From the IMG/VR virus record IMGVR_UViG_3300002053_000122, positions 1 to 25,531 of that record: DNA of 25,531 nt; one strand, written 5' to 3'. Of this stretch, positions 7,074 through 14,731 are shown piece by piece. The notes beneath the pieces were generated by a model. That model ran no database searches and was not told where the DNA came from. It saw only the letters and a list, made by a program, of their open reading frames with translations. Position 1 is the stretch's first letter, and each line of letters opens with the position of its first letter. A program made the position numbers and the translations under genes. Source of the DNA: a virus.

Positions 7074-7741
7074 TATCCCTTATATATTTTAAATCCACTT
7101 GTTTTTCTTAGAAGAGAATATCCTTCATCCTCTAACATTGGTATCCTCTGAAAACCCTTGACAGTAGTGAATCCATGGATACAAAACTTCATGATATCAT
7201 CATCAGTTAATTTTTTTTCAAGATATCTTCTTGCTAGTTCTTCATCATCAGCAGCATAAACATTGATAAAGAAATTTCCAACTATCCTATCTTGTCTCTC
7301 TAGTGCTTTCTTTGCTGATTGAAAGACATCCAGGTTACGTGAAATATGGTAATGCTGTTTGCAGTATACTCCCATCCATCGGAGAATCTGTTTCTCTTTT
7401 CTTTCTGGAACTACGTTTATAACGAAACAAGTAAATCCGGTATCAAATCTATCAGTTGTTGGAGGAACCTTTTTAGATAGACCATCATAGCCACTTGCCT
7501 TCTTACCATGAAACGGATCATATGCATAGACTGTGCATCCTTGCTCTCTAAGCCACTCAGAGTTTCTAGCATACTCCCCTGCTCCCCAATCAAGAACTCT
7601 ATCTCCAGGTCTGATCAGTCCTTGTGAGAATAACCATTTCACACCAGGAGCAACATTTCCCTTGATTGATGTTCCACCTCTTTCTGGTGGTGCTCCTTGA
7701 AAATATTTTGCAGCTTCTTCTAAATAGTCTTTTAACTTCAT
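7073..7741 (-). CDS. SAM-methyltransferase-like protein with capsid-targeting-like leader (MKLKDYLEE/A)
   Basis: 222 residues. VLDWGAGEY at residues 49-57 is motif I (SAM-binding Gly-rich loop) of class I methyltransferases. VYAYDPF about 20 residues later fits motif II (acidic end of strand beta2). A hydrophobic FDTGFTCFVINVV strand fits motif III/IV. I see no DNA-methylase NPPY or DPPY motif, so the substrate is open (protein, RNA or small molecule). The leader MKLKDYLEE precedes Ala, as in the best T4 matches. Its ATG overlaps the end of the frameshifted leader gene upstream (ATGA). Confidence 0.7.
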   Translation of the reverse strand: MKLKDYLEEAAKYFQGAPPERGGTSIKGNVAPGVKWLFSQGLIRPGDRVLDWGAGEYARNSEWLREQGCTVYAYDPFHGKKASGYDGLSKKVPPTTDRFDTGFTCFVINVVPERKEKQILRWMGVYCKQHYHISRNLDVFQSAKKALERQDRIVGNFFINVYAADDEELARRYLEKKLTDDDIMKFCIHGFTTVKGFQRIPMLEDEGYSLLRKTSGFKIYKG

Positions 7742-7955
7742 TTTATCTTGCTCTTCAAAAATTTTAGTACATCATCAGCTTTCATTGGATGATGTTCATG
7801 TCTAACAATAGTTTCAATTCGTTTCCAAAAACTTCCTGGTTTATATTTCTTGAGAAACTGCAAGTCCTCAATGTTATTTGGGTGTTTGTAATTACCACCT
7901 ACTATTTCTTACTCCATGATGCCATATCTTCTTTTATAAATTGTTCAAATTTCAT
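7738..7955 (-). pseudogene. Frameshifted leader gene (MKFEQFIKE/D...), one base short
   Basis: ATG 7955 reads MKFEQFIKEDMASWSKK and then meets TAG at 7902-7904. In the -1 frame, directly after the AAGAAA at the stop, an open frame continues with a plausible hydrophilic sequence (...GGNYKHPNNIEDLQF...; ...HHPMKADDVLKFLKSKIK) and stops at TGA 7738, exactly overlapping the next start as ATGA. The length, 218 bases, is one short of 73 codons. Adding one A to the AAA run would give one 72-residue protein. It is either a true mutation, an error in the sequence, or less likely a recoding site: the heptamer there is not a good slippery sequence. The first nine residues fit the shared leader. Confidence 0.7.
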
Positions 7956-8781
7956 TTTGCTTCCTCATAAAATAATCAATCATATTAAAAATGCCATTAA
8001 CATCTGTATTTTCATCCGTAGGAATTACAACTGAGTTATCATTATTAAAGTAATAAACTCCATTTTCTTTATAGAGTCCAGGAGAATCACCGTAAGAGAA
8101 GACAGGGTATCCTTGTAAGTTGGCTATAAACGTCCAATAGCTGATAGGACAAATAATAGCTTTTGCATTATCAAGGATCTTCATTATATATTTGAATCCA
8201 TTTTCGAAATAATCAACAAACTTAAGCATGACGTTGTTTTCAGAACAATAGCTTGTCAGTCGTAGGTCTCCAACTACGATAGCATCATATTTCGATACTG
8301 CATATTCATATACCTCTTCCAGATAATATCCTGGAGCAGGGATAAAGATCACCCTATTTAAATACTCTTCTTTAATATTTATATCTGGAACCTTAATTGG
8401 AGTGAATACTTTTTGGTATATTGAATAAATCGGTTTGTTTCTGGCATAGTTAATATTGTATATCTCTATATCTCTCTTAGAGCATTTACAAACATTAGCT
8501 ATTTTTTCTTTGAAGATCTTGGCTAGAAGTGCATGGTCTCTTTGTTTGAACTGATCATGTGTATATCCAAATTGACCTAATTCATCCCTGGATAAATGTT
8601 CATATACTGGAAAAATATTTTCAGACGAAATCCATTCATATAAAAAGGATCTGTTAAAATGTGTATTCAAAAACACAAGATCAGGACCAAGTGCTTTAGT
8701 TATCCATCTTATATAGGGTCTGAATGTAATTACTTCTTGCTCAAATTCTCCTATGTAAGGACCAAAACCGATTATTTTCAT
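7945..8781 (-). CDS. Glycosyltransferase-like protein
   Basis: 278 residues. The opening FGPYIGEFEQEVITFRPYIRWI resembles the start of a family of capsule or phage sugar-transfer proteins (GP[FY]IGEFGWEL...), in which the N-terminal Rossmann half begins this way. The middle has a strand-rich VIFIPAPGYY segment, and the C-terminal half has AIICPISYWTFIANLQGYPVFSYG, which looks like the donor-binding half of a GT-B fold. No sugar specificity can be read. It may decorate DNA, the virion or the host surface. It overlaps the frameshifted gene by 11 bases and the 155-residue gene by 4. Confidence 0.5.
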   Translation of the reverse strand: MKIIGFGPYIGEFEQEVITFRPYIRWITKALGPDLVFLNTHFNRSFLYEWISSENIFPVYEHLSRDELGQFGYTHDQFKQRDHALLAKIFKEKIANVCKCSKRDIEIYNINYARNKPIYSIYQKVFTPIKVPDINIKEEYLNRVIFIPAPGYYLEEVYEYAVSKYDAIVVGDLRLTSYCSENNVMLKFVDYFENGFKYIMKILDNAKAIICPISYWTFIANLQGYPVFSYGDSPGLYKENGVYYFNNDNSVVIPTDENTDVNGIFNMIDYFMRKQNEI

Positions 8782-9245
8782 AGTATATATTTGTCATTAT
8801 GAATAATGACATTACCACTCCACTTTTCAAAAACCTCTTTATATTCTTCAAAATCATCTTCTAATAGTTGAATAACTTCTATATTTCGTAAGATATCTTC
8901 AAGACAAATATTAAGTGCAAATTGCCTTTCAAAAGTAGATAACTTAGTAATGTTCAATAATACTTTGTTGTTCTTTCTAAAAAAAGAAATAAAACCTACT
9001 CCTTCTGCATTTTCAACATAAAATTTTTTGTTTGTTTTCTTTAATGCTTGGTTATATATCCTGATGTTATCTTCAATTACGAACCTTCTTGTTTTAGGAT
9101 ATAGTTGTAGCACCTTTTTAATTTTGTCTTCAGTGGGGTTAAAGAATTTCATTTTAATTAAATGTATTCGTGGAATTTCTATATATCTATTAATATTGTC
9201 CTCTGAAATACATACATAATCAGAACCAAGTCTAGTCATTCTCAT
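8778..9245 (-). CDS. Unknown protein (155 aa) between glycosyltransferase-like gene and primase
   Basis: 155 residues, mixed alpha/beta, rich in Ile, Lys, Phe and Asn, with no Cys cluster, membrane segment or nucleotide-binding loop. It is joined to both neighbours by 4-base overlaps (ATGA), so it is co-translated with the primase upstream and the glycosyltransferase-like gene downstream. Not recognised; it may be a partner of the glycosyltransferase-like protein, but nothing in the sequence proves it. Confidence 0.6.
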   Translation of the reverse strand: MRMTRLGSDYVCISEDNINRYIEIPRIHLIKMKFFNPTEDKIKKVLQLYPKTRRFVIEDNIRIYNQALKKTNKKFYVENAEGVGFISFFRKNNKVLLNITKLSTFERQFALNICLEDILRNIEVIQLLEDDFEEYKEVFEKWSGNVIIHNDKYIL

Positions 9246-10267
9246 TTCACAAAACCTCCTAATTGCAACCTGACCAATGCCCTCTCTAAATCATATGAGT
9301 TCTCTACAACAAAGTCATATACGTTTTCGATATTGAATTTTGATACAGCTTCATTTAAATCCTCAATACCTTCTCTCTTATATTTATCTGGAAAGATAAA
9401 ATATTTTACTTCTTTTTTGTATTCATTTCCAAAATGTTCTTTAAACTTTCCTGTGCCTGTAAATTTCCTGAAAGCAGTAATTCCAGGCTCATCATTATCA
9501 AAGAAAATTATAATACCTTTAGGATTGAGTTCGAAAAGATCTTTCAAGAAGAGTTCTGATATACTTGAACCTAAACATGTAGTCCCTTGATTAGGAATCA
9601 TAAAAGCATCTATTAATCCTTCTGTAACTATGATGTACTTATTAGGATCAAGGCTTTCCTTATTGAGAATGATTCTCTCTTTTTCAGTTGCAGGATTTTT
9701 ATACTTTGGATATACACTTTTATGTATAGCTCTTGCTTGGAAATACACAATACTTTTATTTTCGAATATAGGAATTATAATTCTACCTTTGTACTTGTCC
9801 TTGTATGCTACATACAGCTTTATATGTTTTGGAATATGACGGTCTTCAATAAATTTGAAAAGTTCTAGTTGATGCCTTTTAGTTATTATATCTTTCGGGA
9901 CATCTTCTACAGAAACACAATGTTCTAAAACATAATTATGACATGCTGTTTTCTCACTATTAAAACTTTTAATACCTCCATTCCATCTCTTTTCTGCATG
10001 TTCAATTCTTTCCATAAATCTGTTTGGACTATAATCAAACAAGATTCTTTTTGCTTCATCATAATCAATGCCTTTAACTTTTGCATACAGATCAATAAAA
10101 GAACCCGACTCACCACAATTAAAACACTGGTAAATCGGGTTTCCGTTATTATAATTTAAATTGAAACGTCTTTTAGAAAGGCTTTTCTTTGAGTAGTTAC
10201 CTTTACTTTTGGAAAATGTTCGAATACAAATTCTCTTACAACTTCTAGGTCTATCACTCTTCAACAT
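9242..10267 (-). CDS. T4 gp61-like DNA primase, zinc-binding N-terminus disrupted
   Basis: 341 residues from ATG 10267. TOPRIM signatures are clear: VTEGLIDAF with Glu216 and IIIFFDNDEPG with Asp257 and Asp259. The middle (KFIEDRHIP, RIIIPIF, FQARAI) follows the order in T4 gp61 (342 residues). It should make RNA primers at the replication fork with a DnaB/gp41-type helicase. Only the second half of the zinc ribbon (CFNCG, 48-52) is normal. The first 25 residues look out of frame. A GTG at 10257 (GTGA overlap with the upstream stop) opens another frame reading MIDLEVVREFVFEHFPKVKVTT, a convincing primase start, which should join at about 10192 to SKKSLSKRRF of this frame. The expected CPxCGD part is missing between them, which suggests a short frameshifting deletion. 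Confidence 0.85.
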   Translation of the reverse strand: MLKSDRPRSCKRICIRTFSKSKGNYSKKSLSKRRFNLNYNNGNPIYQCFNCGESGSFIDLYAKVKGIDYDEAKRILFDYSPNRFMERIEHAEKRWNGGIKSFNSEKTACHNYVLEHCVSVEDVPKDIITKRHQLELFKFIEDRHIPKHIKLYVAYKDKYKGRIIIPIFENKSIVYFQARAIHKSVYPKYKNPATEKERIILNKESLDPNKYIIVTEGLIDAFMIPNQGTTCLGSSISELFLKDLFELNPKGIIIFFDNDEPGITAFRKFTGTGKFKEHFGNEYKKEVKYFIFPDKYKREGIEDLNEAVSKFNIENVYDFVVENSYDLERALVRLQLGGFVK

Positions 10268-10433
10268 TTTCTCCTATTAGAAATCGGGCATCTACAATTT
10301 CATACCCACACTTAGGGCAAAAAACAAAAACAGCATCATTTACTTTAGTAAACTTGGCTCCACTTTCTTTTGTTGGTTTCCAGTCACAAAACCAACATGG
10401 ACCGACACTAACTTTAATTATCTTTTTCTTCAT
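10254..10433 (-). CDS. Zinc-ribbon protein (59 aa)
   Basis: 59 residues from ATG 10433. CWFC at residues 13-16 and CPKC at 39-42 form a four-Cys ribbon. The N-terminal MKKKIIKVSVGP strand is basic. The stop TGA overlaps the likely GTG start of the primase, so the two are translationally coupled. The gene begins inside the last codons of the next Cys-rich gene upstream. It is probably a nucleic-acid- or protein-binding accessory; no family can be given. Confidence 0.75.
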   Translation of the reverse strand: MKKKIIKVSVGPCWFCDWKPTKESGAKFTKVNDAVFVFCPKCGYEIVDARFLIGENVEE

Positions 10434-10599
10434 ATTCCCAACAATCGAACTCTATAGGTGTATATATGAGTGTCTTTTTAATTGGAACTGAATTAAAATA
10501 GTTTTTATCACAATCAACCATTTTACCATCAGAATTATAAAAGACACAATTTGTGCATAGCAAAATTTTACTTTTTAATCCTTCTATGGTGTGTTGCAT
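10414..10599 (-). CDS. Small Cys protein of C-x2-C-x-F-Y type
   Basis: 61 residues from ATG 10599; an in-frame TTG at 10608 would add three. The pattern CTNCVFYN ... VDCDKNYF ... FDCWEYEEKDN, four Cys with aromatic residues after each pair, recurs in the protein at 24348-24626. It suggests a shared small metal-binding fold rather than a plain zinc ribbon. It overlaps both neighbours. Whether the metal is zinc or an iron-sulfur cluster cannot be told. Confidence 0.65.
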   Translation of the reverse strand: MQHTIEGLKSKILLCTNCVFYNSDGKMVDCDKNYFNSVPIKKTLIYTPIEFDCWEYEEKDN

Positions 10600-10897
10600 A
10601 TTTTTCAACTTCTTTTCTAAGATCTGATGGAAATAGATTTAGTAGTTTATCAGGATCATCTGTCATGCCTGTGCTCTGTGCAATTATCCAAAATAATTCC
10701 CATGGATCAGCATCAGGATAGTGCTCTTTAAACCCTTTCCAATATTTTGGTAGAGCTTTCTTAATTGTTGAAGAGATTGCTGCTCTAGAGACCCCTAACT
10801 TTTTCCCTATATCTGAACCTGACATAGGTTCTTCGAATGGTCCTGTAATAATTCTTTCCAAGATCTGCTTCTCCAACAGATATTTCTCAAATTTCAT
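10568..10897 (-). CDS. HTH DNA-binding protein with capsid-targeting-like leader (MKFEKYLLE/K)
   Basis: 109 residues. A helix-turn-helix is visible at about 26-48 (SGSDIGKKLGVSRAAISSTIKKAL), the MarR/BirA-like spacing in which GVSRAAIS forms the turn and recognition helix. The C-terminal half is helical and aromatic. The start MKFEKYLLE fits the shared leader but is not followed by a small residue. In this leader, YLLEKQILERII might simply be helix 1 of the domain, so the packaging reading is weaker here. If packaged, it would be a transcription factor delivered with the DNA. It lies just downstream of nrdJ with a clear GGAGGGAAAT-type ribosome site. Confidence 0.7.
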   Translation of the reverse strand: MKFEKYLLEKQILERIITGPFEEPMSGSDIGKKLGVSRAAISSTIKKALPKYWKGFKEHYPDADPWELFWIIAQSTGMTDDPDKLLNLFPSDLRKEVEKYATHHRRIKK

Positions 10898-10906
10898 ATT
10901 TCCCTC

Positions 10907-13165
10907 CTAGCTACAAGAGCTATCACCACAATTCTGACAAACACCACATCCTTCAGTTTCTAAGTATGCCTTAACTCCACACCTTTTGCAAGTAGAAAAT
11001 GTGCTTCCATTTAAAAATTCTATTGTTCCCTTATCAGTATTTATATAATACCTTTCTAAAAGTTGAGCTAATCCATCTGGAATACTTAAAATCTGTGTAG
11101 GTCTAGAATCATCTTCTTCAAATCTATACCACTTAGGATTGCTGCTGTCAAGTCCTCTCAGTGTTTTTACTACTTCTTCCACTGGAACTCTATGCTGGAG
11201 GGCAATTGAAGCTACTCTTCCAAGTGCTTCAGACATTACCTTTGTTGTTTGTCCACTCTTCCCCACTTCAATAAAAACTTCTATTGGCTTTCTATCATCT
11301 GAGTTTACTGTTACATACATTTTTCCTTCTCCGGTTTCTATAGTGAATGTTTCACCGGAAAGTCTTCTTGGTCTCTTAATTTTCATTTGAGCCAGAAGTT
11401 GCTGTGCATCAATAGCAGTGATAGAATCTTTTTCTTTTTTGAAAGTTACAGGTTGATTTTTCTTTGATCCATCTCTATAGATGGTAAGCCCCTTAAGACC
11501 TTTCTTGTATGCATACTTATAAAGGTCAGATATTTCCTGTGCTGTTGTTTCTTTTGGTAGATTAACAGTACTGGATATTGCAGAGGAACAATGTTTTTGT
11601 ATGCTTGCCTGGATATCTATTCTATCTTTCGGTTTGATATCATGAGCAGTGATAAAAACTTCCCTGACCTCTCTTGGTATCCCATGAATGCCTTTTAAAG
11701 ATCCTCCATTTTCAAAGATCTTATCAATCATTCCATCACTCCACCACTCTTCATTTTTAACTCTTTCTAGAAAAGTGGGATTAGCTATTCTCATTATACC
11801 ACCATCTACTATCTTCTTTTCAAATACAAGGCCAAAGATAGGCTCAATCCCATATGAGCAGTCACAACTAAGTGCTGTAGTACCTGTTGGTTGACATGTA
11901 GTGAATTGAGAATTTCTAACTCCATATTTTTGAACTCTTTTTAATACTTTTCTATCATTAATTTGCTGCTTTAAAATATCATAAATATCTTCTTTAAAAT
12001 CATCATATTCATAGAACGGACCTTTCTCTTTTGCCAGTCGAGTACTACGATCCACACATGCTGTTGTAATAGTTCTCATAACTTCACCTGCAAATTTCTT
12101 ACCTTCAGGACCGTCATATCTATAATTCAGCATATACATTGCATCTGCAAGCCCCATTATTCCAACACCGATCTGTCTGTATTTTTGGGCAGTATCTTTG
12201 AAACGTGGATCTGGATAATCCATACTATCTATAACATTGTCCATAAGTCCAGTAATATTAAAAGCAGTTTTATATAAACCATCCCAATCGAAATCTTCAT
12301 CAACAACAAATTTACTTACATTTATTGCACTGAGATTACATACTCCAAAAGGCATCAATGGTTGCTCACCACAAGGATTTGTTGATTCGATGAGGAATTT
12401 CTTTTTGAGTGGGTTGAATCTCTGTACGGTATCTAGAAAAAGAACTCCTGGATCTCCAGTTTTATGAGACATTACAGCTAGTGTTTCCCAAAGTACTTCT
12501 GGATCAATTGTTCCTTTTTCAGATCCATTATAAGGTGTATATAATTGAAAGGGAACTCTATCTTCAAGAGACTGCATAAACTTATCTGTAATTGCAACAG
12601 ATATATTCATGTTTGTCAACCATCCTTCATTCTGTTTACATTGGATAAATTCCATTATATCAGGATGCCAACAATACATAGAGATCATAATTGCTGCACG
12701 TCTTACACGTCCACCTGATTTGGTAGTTTCACCTACGGCATCATATAATCTCATAAAGGTAATAGGTCCAGATGATTTACCCTCTGGGATTTCTCCAGGA
12801 TTGCCTTCAAAAATAAAAGCTTCTTTTTCTCTCAAATTTCCAATGGGGATACCAACACCAGCACCATACTGAAATATTTTTCTAGAAACATTAGCAATGT
12901 CATAGATACTTTCCATGGAGTCTTCTAAACCCACAACATGACAAGCACAGAAGTTTCTATGTTCTGTACCAGCATTTAAAAACACAGGTGTATTAGGTCT
13001 CCAGATATTTCCTACTAAAAGATTAAAAGTTAGATCTTCTTCTTCTTGATTTGTTGCAAATTCTTTTGCCACTCTTTTGAATGTTTCTTCTATAGATTCA
13101 TTTTGAAAACTATAGCCTGGATGCTTTCTAAAAACAGCTATAGCATTCTCACTTAAATTAATCAT
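10907..13165 (-). CDS. nrdJ: Class II (adenosylcobalamin-dependent) ribonucleotide reductase
   Basis: 752 residues in one uninterrupted frame (no intein). It reduces ribonucleotides to deoxyribonucleotides using a thiyl radical made with coenzyme B12. NPCGE at 263-267 holds the radical Cys265 with Asn263 and Glu267. The redox pair is probably Cys in NFCACHV (73-75) and Cys276 in FGVCNLSAINV. Other NrdJ-type segments are QYGAGVGIPIGNLR, GGIMRIANP and QPTGTTA. The end carries Cys pairs (CKRCG, CGVCQNCG, SCS) that can bind metal and shuttle electrons. It needs no oxygen or separate radical subunit, so it works in anaerobes but requires host B12. Its start overlaps the upstream stop (ATGA) and has little Shine-Dalgarno, so translation is probably coupled. 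No cobalamin riboswitch is visible. Confidence 0.93.
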   Translation of the reverse strand: MINLSENAIAVFRKHPGYSFQNESIEETFKRVAKEFATNQEEEDLTFNLLVGNIWRPNTPVFLNAGTEHRNFCACHVVGLEDSMESIYDIANVSRKIFQYGAGVGIPIGNLREKEAFIFEGNPGEIPEGKSSGPITFMRLYDAVGETTKSGGRVRRAAIMISMYCWHPDIMEFIQCKQNEGWLTNMNISVAITDKFMQSLEDRVPFQLYTPYNGSEKGTIDPEVLWETLAVMSHKTGDPGVLFLDTVQRFNPLKKKFLIESTNPCGEQPLMPFGVCNLSAINVSKFVVDEDFDWDGLYKTAFNITGLMDNVIDSMDYPDPRFKDTAQKYRQIGVGIMGLADAMYMLNYRYDGPEGKKFAGEVMRTITTACVDRSTRLAKEKGPFYEYDDFKEDIYDILKQQINDRKVLKRVQKYGVRNSQFTTCQPTGTTALSCDCSYGIEPIFGLVFEKKIVDGGIMRIANPTFLERVKNEEWWSDGMIDKIFENGGSLKGIHGIPREVREVFITAHDIKPKDRIDIQASIQKHCSSAISSTVNLPKETTAQEISDLYKYAYKKGLKGLTIYRDGSKKNQPVTFKKEKDSITAIDAQQLLAQMKIKRPRRLSGETFTIETGEGKMYVTVNSDDRKPIEVFIEVGKSGQTTKVMSEALGRVASIALQHRVPVEEVVKTLRGLDSSNPKWYRFEEDDSRPTQILSIPDGLAQLLERYYINTDKGTIEFLNGSTFSTCKRCGVKAYLETEGCGVCQNCGDSSCS

Positions 13166-13677
13166 ATTCTAAATGGTTCTCCTATTCTGTGTCTACTAAA
13201 TTCATATCTTGGTGGTTCGGTGGGATTTTCTGGATTAGTTAATATTGCTTCAAATTTAATTATTTTTTCTATATCGGTTAATACCATTCTATGGCTACAT
13301 ACAACACAATTAACATAAATACATTCCACCATTCTTTGGACTGCCATTTCATGTTCAGTTGCTTCATACAGATCATTTCTGTATCTTACTTTTGGTTCTA
13401 CATAAAAAACATATCTTGAACCACATCTGCTACATTGTATTCTTATTCTAGGATACTTCCTTTCATCTTCTCTTAGCAGTGATTCAAGATAATATTTTAC
13501 ATCATGTGGAAGGTTGTATAGTCTTTCATCGTGACCTATTCTATTGAGGATCTTATTTATTGTTGAGTCATAGAAAGGATCTTCTTCATCAGTTACGAAT
13601 CCTATTGGTCTCTTTTTTGGCTCTTCTTTTTTAAGGTCACATATACTATTTATAAATTGTTTAATAGATTGTTCCAT
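13162..13677 (-). CDS. Unknown protein with two CxxC pairs, upstream of nrdJ
   Basis: 171 residues. An acidic and charged N-terminal half (to about residue 75) is followed by CSRCGSRYVF near 82-85 and CVVCSHRM near 125-128, a zinc-ribbon-like pair separated by about 40 residues with a helical insert. The C-terminal end is Pro- and Arg-rich. It is coupled by ATGA to nrdJ, so the two are expressed together. It may be a partner or regulator, but no homology is recognised. Confidence 0.65.
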   Translation of the reverse strand: MEQSIKQFINSICDLKKEEPKKRPIGFVTDEEDPFYDSTINKILNRIGHDERLYNLPHDVKYYLESLLREDERKYPRIRIQCSRCGSRYVFYVEPKVRYRNDLYEATEHEMAVQRMVECIYVNCVVCSHRMVLTDIEKIIKFEAILTNPENPTEPPRYEFSRHRIGEPFRI

Positions 13678-13683
13678 TTCCTG

Positions 13684-13854
13684 TTAGTTTACTTTAAAAT
13701 AGATTATCCTCCTATTTGACATAAAAGTTGTTAAGCCACAGGTACATGTTTTTCTATAATGCCATGGTGCTTTTATATTTCTATTATCAACTATTATATA
13801 AACGGTTCTATTACATTTACTACAATCTCTTTTAATTCCTTCAAGATATTTCAT
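13684..13854 (-). CDS. Small zinc-ribbon-like protein (56 aa)
   Basis: 56 residues from ATG 13854, which lies inside the last codons of the thymidylate synthase-like gene. CSKC at 11-14 and C-T-C near 37-39 give a Cys4-like site (CxxC plus CxC). The surrounding sequence is basic with several Tyr and Trp. It ends six bases before the next gene. Conserved operon spacing and the motif support it; function is unknown. Confidence 0.65.
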   Translation of the reverse strand: MKYLEGIKRDCSKCNRTVYIIVDNRNIKAPWHYRKTCTCGLTTFMSNRRIIYFKVN

Positions 13855-14731
13855 CTTTTTCATCTCTTTCGATATTTAATCTGCAAGCAACGGCATCCAA
13901 TTGGAACCAATAACAATGAAGCCCTTTAGATGCAAAAGACAATGCCCCTGGTTGTACGTCACCAAGCATTTCACAGATGGTTTCCATTAATCGAACCATT
14001 CCTCCCATGTTCTCTGGCCAACCTCCCCATAAATCCCAAGACCTGAAGTAGACATTCATGAGAAGATATTTAGTATCACCTTCTTCAACTATCTTAGTAT
14101 CAATTCCTCTCAGGCATGGAGAGGTCTGTCTTTCAGTTTCATCCTTGTATGGGATATCATATGCCATATTGCTTTCTGGATATCCCACTTGAATATAACA
14201 ATGATTATTTGCATAGCCCTTCTCTTGATAATGTTTTACTATCCATTCAAGAGCATTTGGAACTCTTGCTATTAAGCTTTGTCCTTTCTTTGCTGTATAG
14301 CATAGATCACCAACAGGTGTTACTATTGTTGCTGGTTTACCACCAAATTTTTTTAGGCATTCCACAAGTAATTTTGCTTTTGGTAATCTATAGTCTCCAC
14401 CAACAATCCAGGTTGCATACTTGTAATGTTCATTACTTGCCAATGCACCATTCATAAGATAATTAGCAAAGTATTTTTCAATATCATCATCTGTTGTTGG
14501 TGGAGGGACAGCAAGACCCTCAAGACGTGGGGATAAAGGTCTATTGGTAGGATACTTGATACTTCCAGCTACAAAGTCAAACTCTAGTCTATCAGTCTCT
14601 TTCTCATATGAGCCAGTATCAATCCTGTTTCTTCTGCCATACTTATAGACTTCAGCTAAAAGTTTGAACCAAGTATCATCTAATGTGGTTCCTTCTACAA
14701 AAATAGGTTTAAATGTCTTCATCGAAATCAT
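13841..14731 (-). CDS. ThyA-type thymidylate synthase-like enzyme
   Basis: About 296 residues from ATG 14731 (or 293 from ATG 14722); AGGAGG lies just upstream of both. A longer in-frame ATG at 14824 would overlap the previous gene by over 100 bases and is unlikely. SPCLRGID supplies the catalytic Cys (206 from the 14731 start). YFRSWDLWGGWPENMGG aligns residue for residue with the E. coli ThyA segment RSVDIFLGLPFN: the Arg, Ser, Asp and Asn177 equivalents are all present, and GLHCY matches the late His-x-Tyr. Asn rather than Asp at the 177 position favours dUMP over the dCMP of T4 hydroxymethylase. It would methylate dUMP to dTMP with methylene-folate, next to nrdJ in the deoxynucleotide block. 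Confidence 0.75.
   Translation of the reverse strand: MISMKTFKPIFVEGTTLDDTWFKLLAEVYKYGRRNRIDTGSYEKETDRLEFDFVAGSIKYPTNRPLSPRLEGLAVPPPTTDDDIEKYFANYLMNGALASNEHYKYATWIVGGDYRLPKAKLLVECLKKFGGKPATIVTPVGDLCYTAKKGQSLIARVPNALEWIVKHYQEKGYANNHCYIQVGYPESNMAYDIPYKDETERQTSPCLRGIDTKIVEEGDTKYLLMNVYFRSWDLWGGWPENMGGMVRLMETICEMLGDVQPGALSFASKGLHCYWFQLDAVACRLNIERDEKDEIS

Noticed and set aside
7902-7907. Tandem TAG codons read as an amino acid (recoded stop) in the leader gene
   Set aside because: Reading through in the same frame gives an unlikely sequence ending in a TGA shortly after, whereas the -1 frame gives a good protein ending at the next start. nrdJ ends normally with TAG, so TAG is a stop here.
7899-7912. 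Programmed -1 ribosomal frameshift at AAGAAATAG
   Set aside because: The bases before the stop are not an X-XXY-YYZ slippery heptamer, and I see no clear downstream stem-loop. A lost A in the AAA run is simpler.
12609-12872. Plus-strand open frames opposite nrdJ and other genes
   Set aside because: They mirror the reading frames of clear minus-strand genes, lack ribosome sites, and have low-complexity, unlikely protein composition.
13841-14731. dCMP hydroxymethylase (T4 gp42-type) for the ThyA-like gene
   Set aside because: The residue equivalent to ThyA Asn177 is Asn, not the Asp of dCMP hydroxymethylases, favouring dUMP as substrate.
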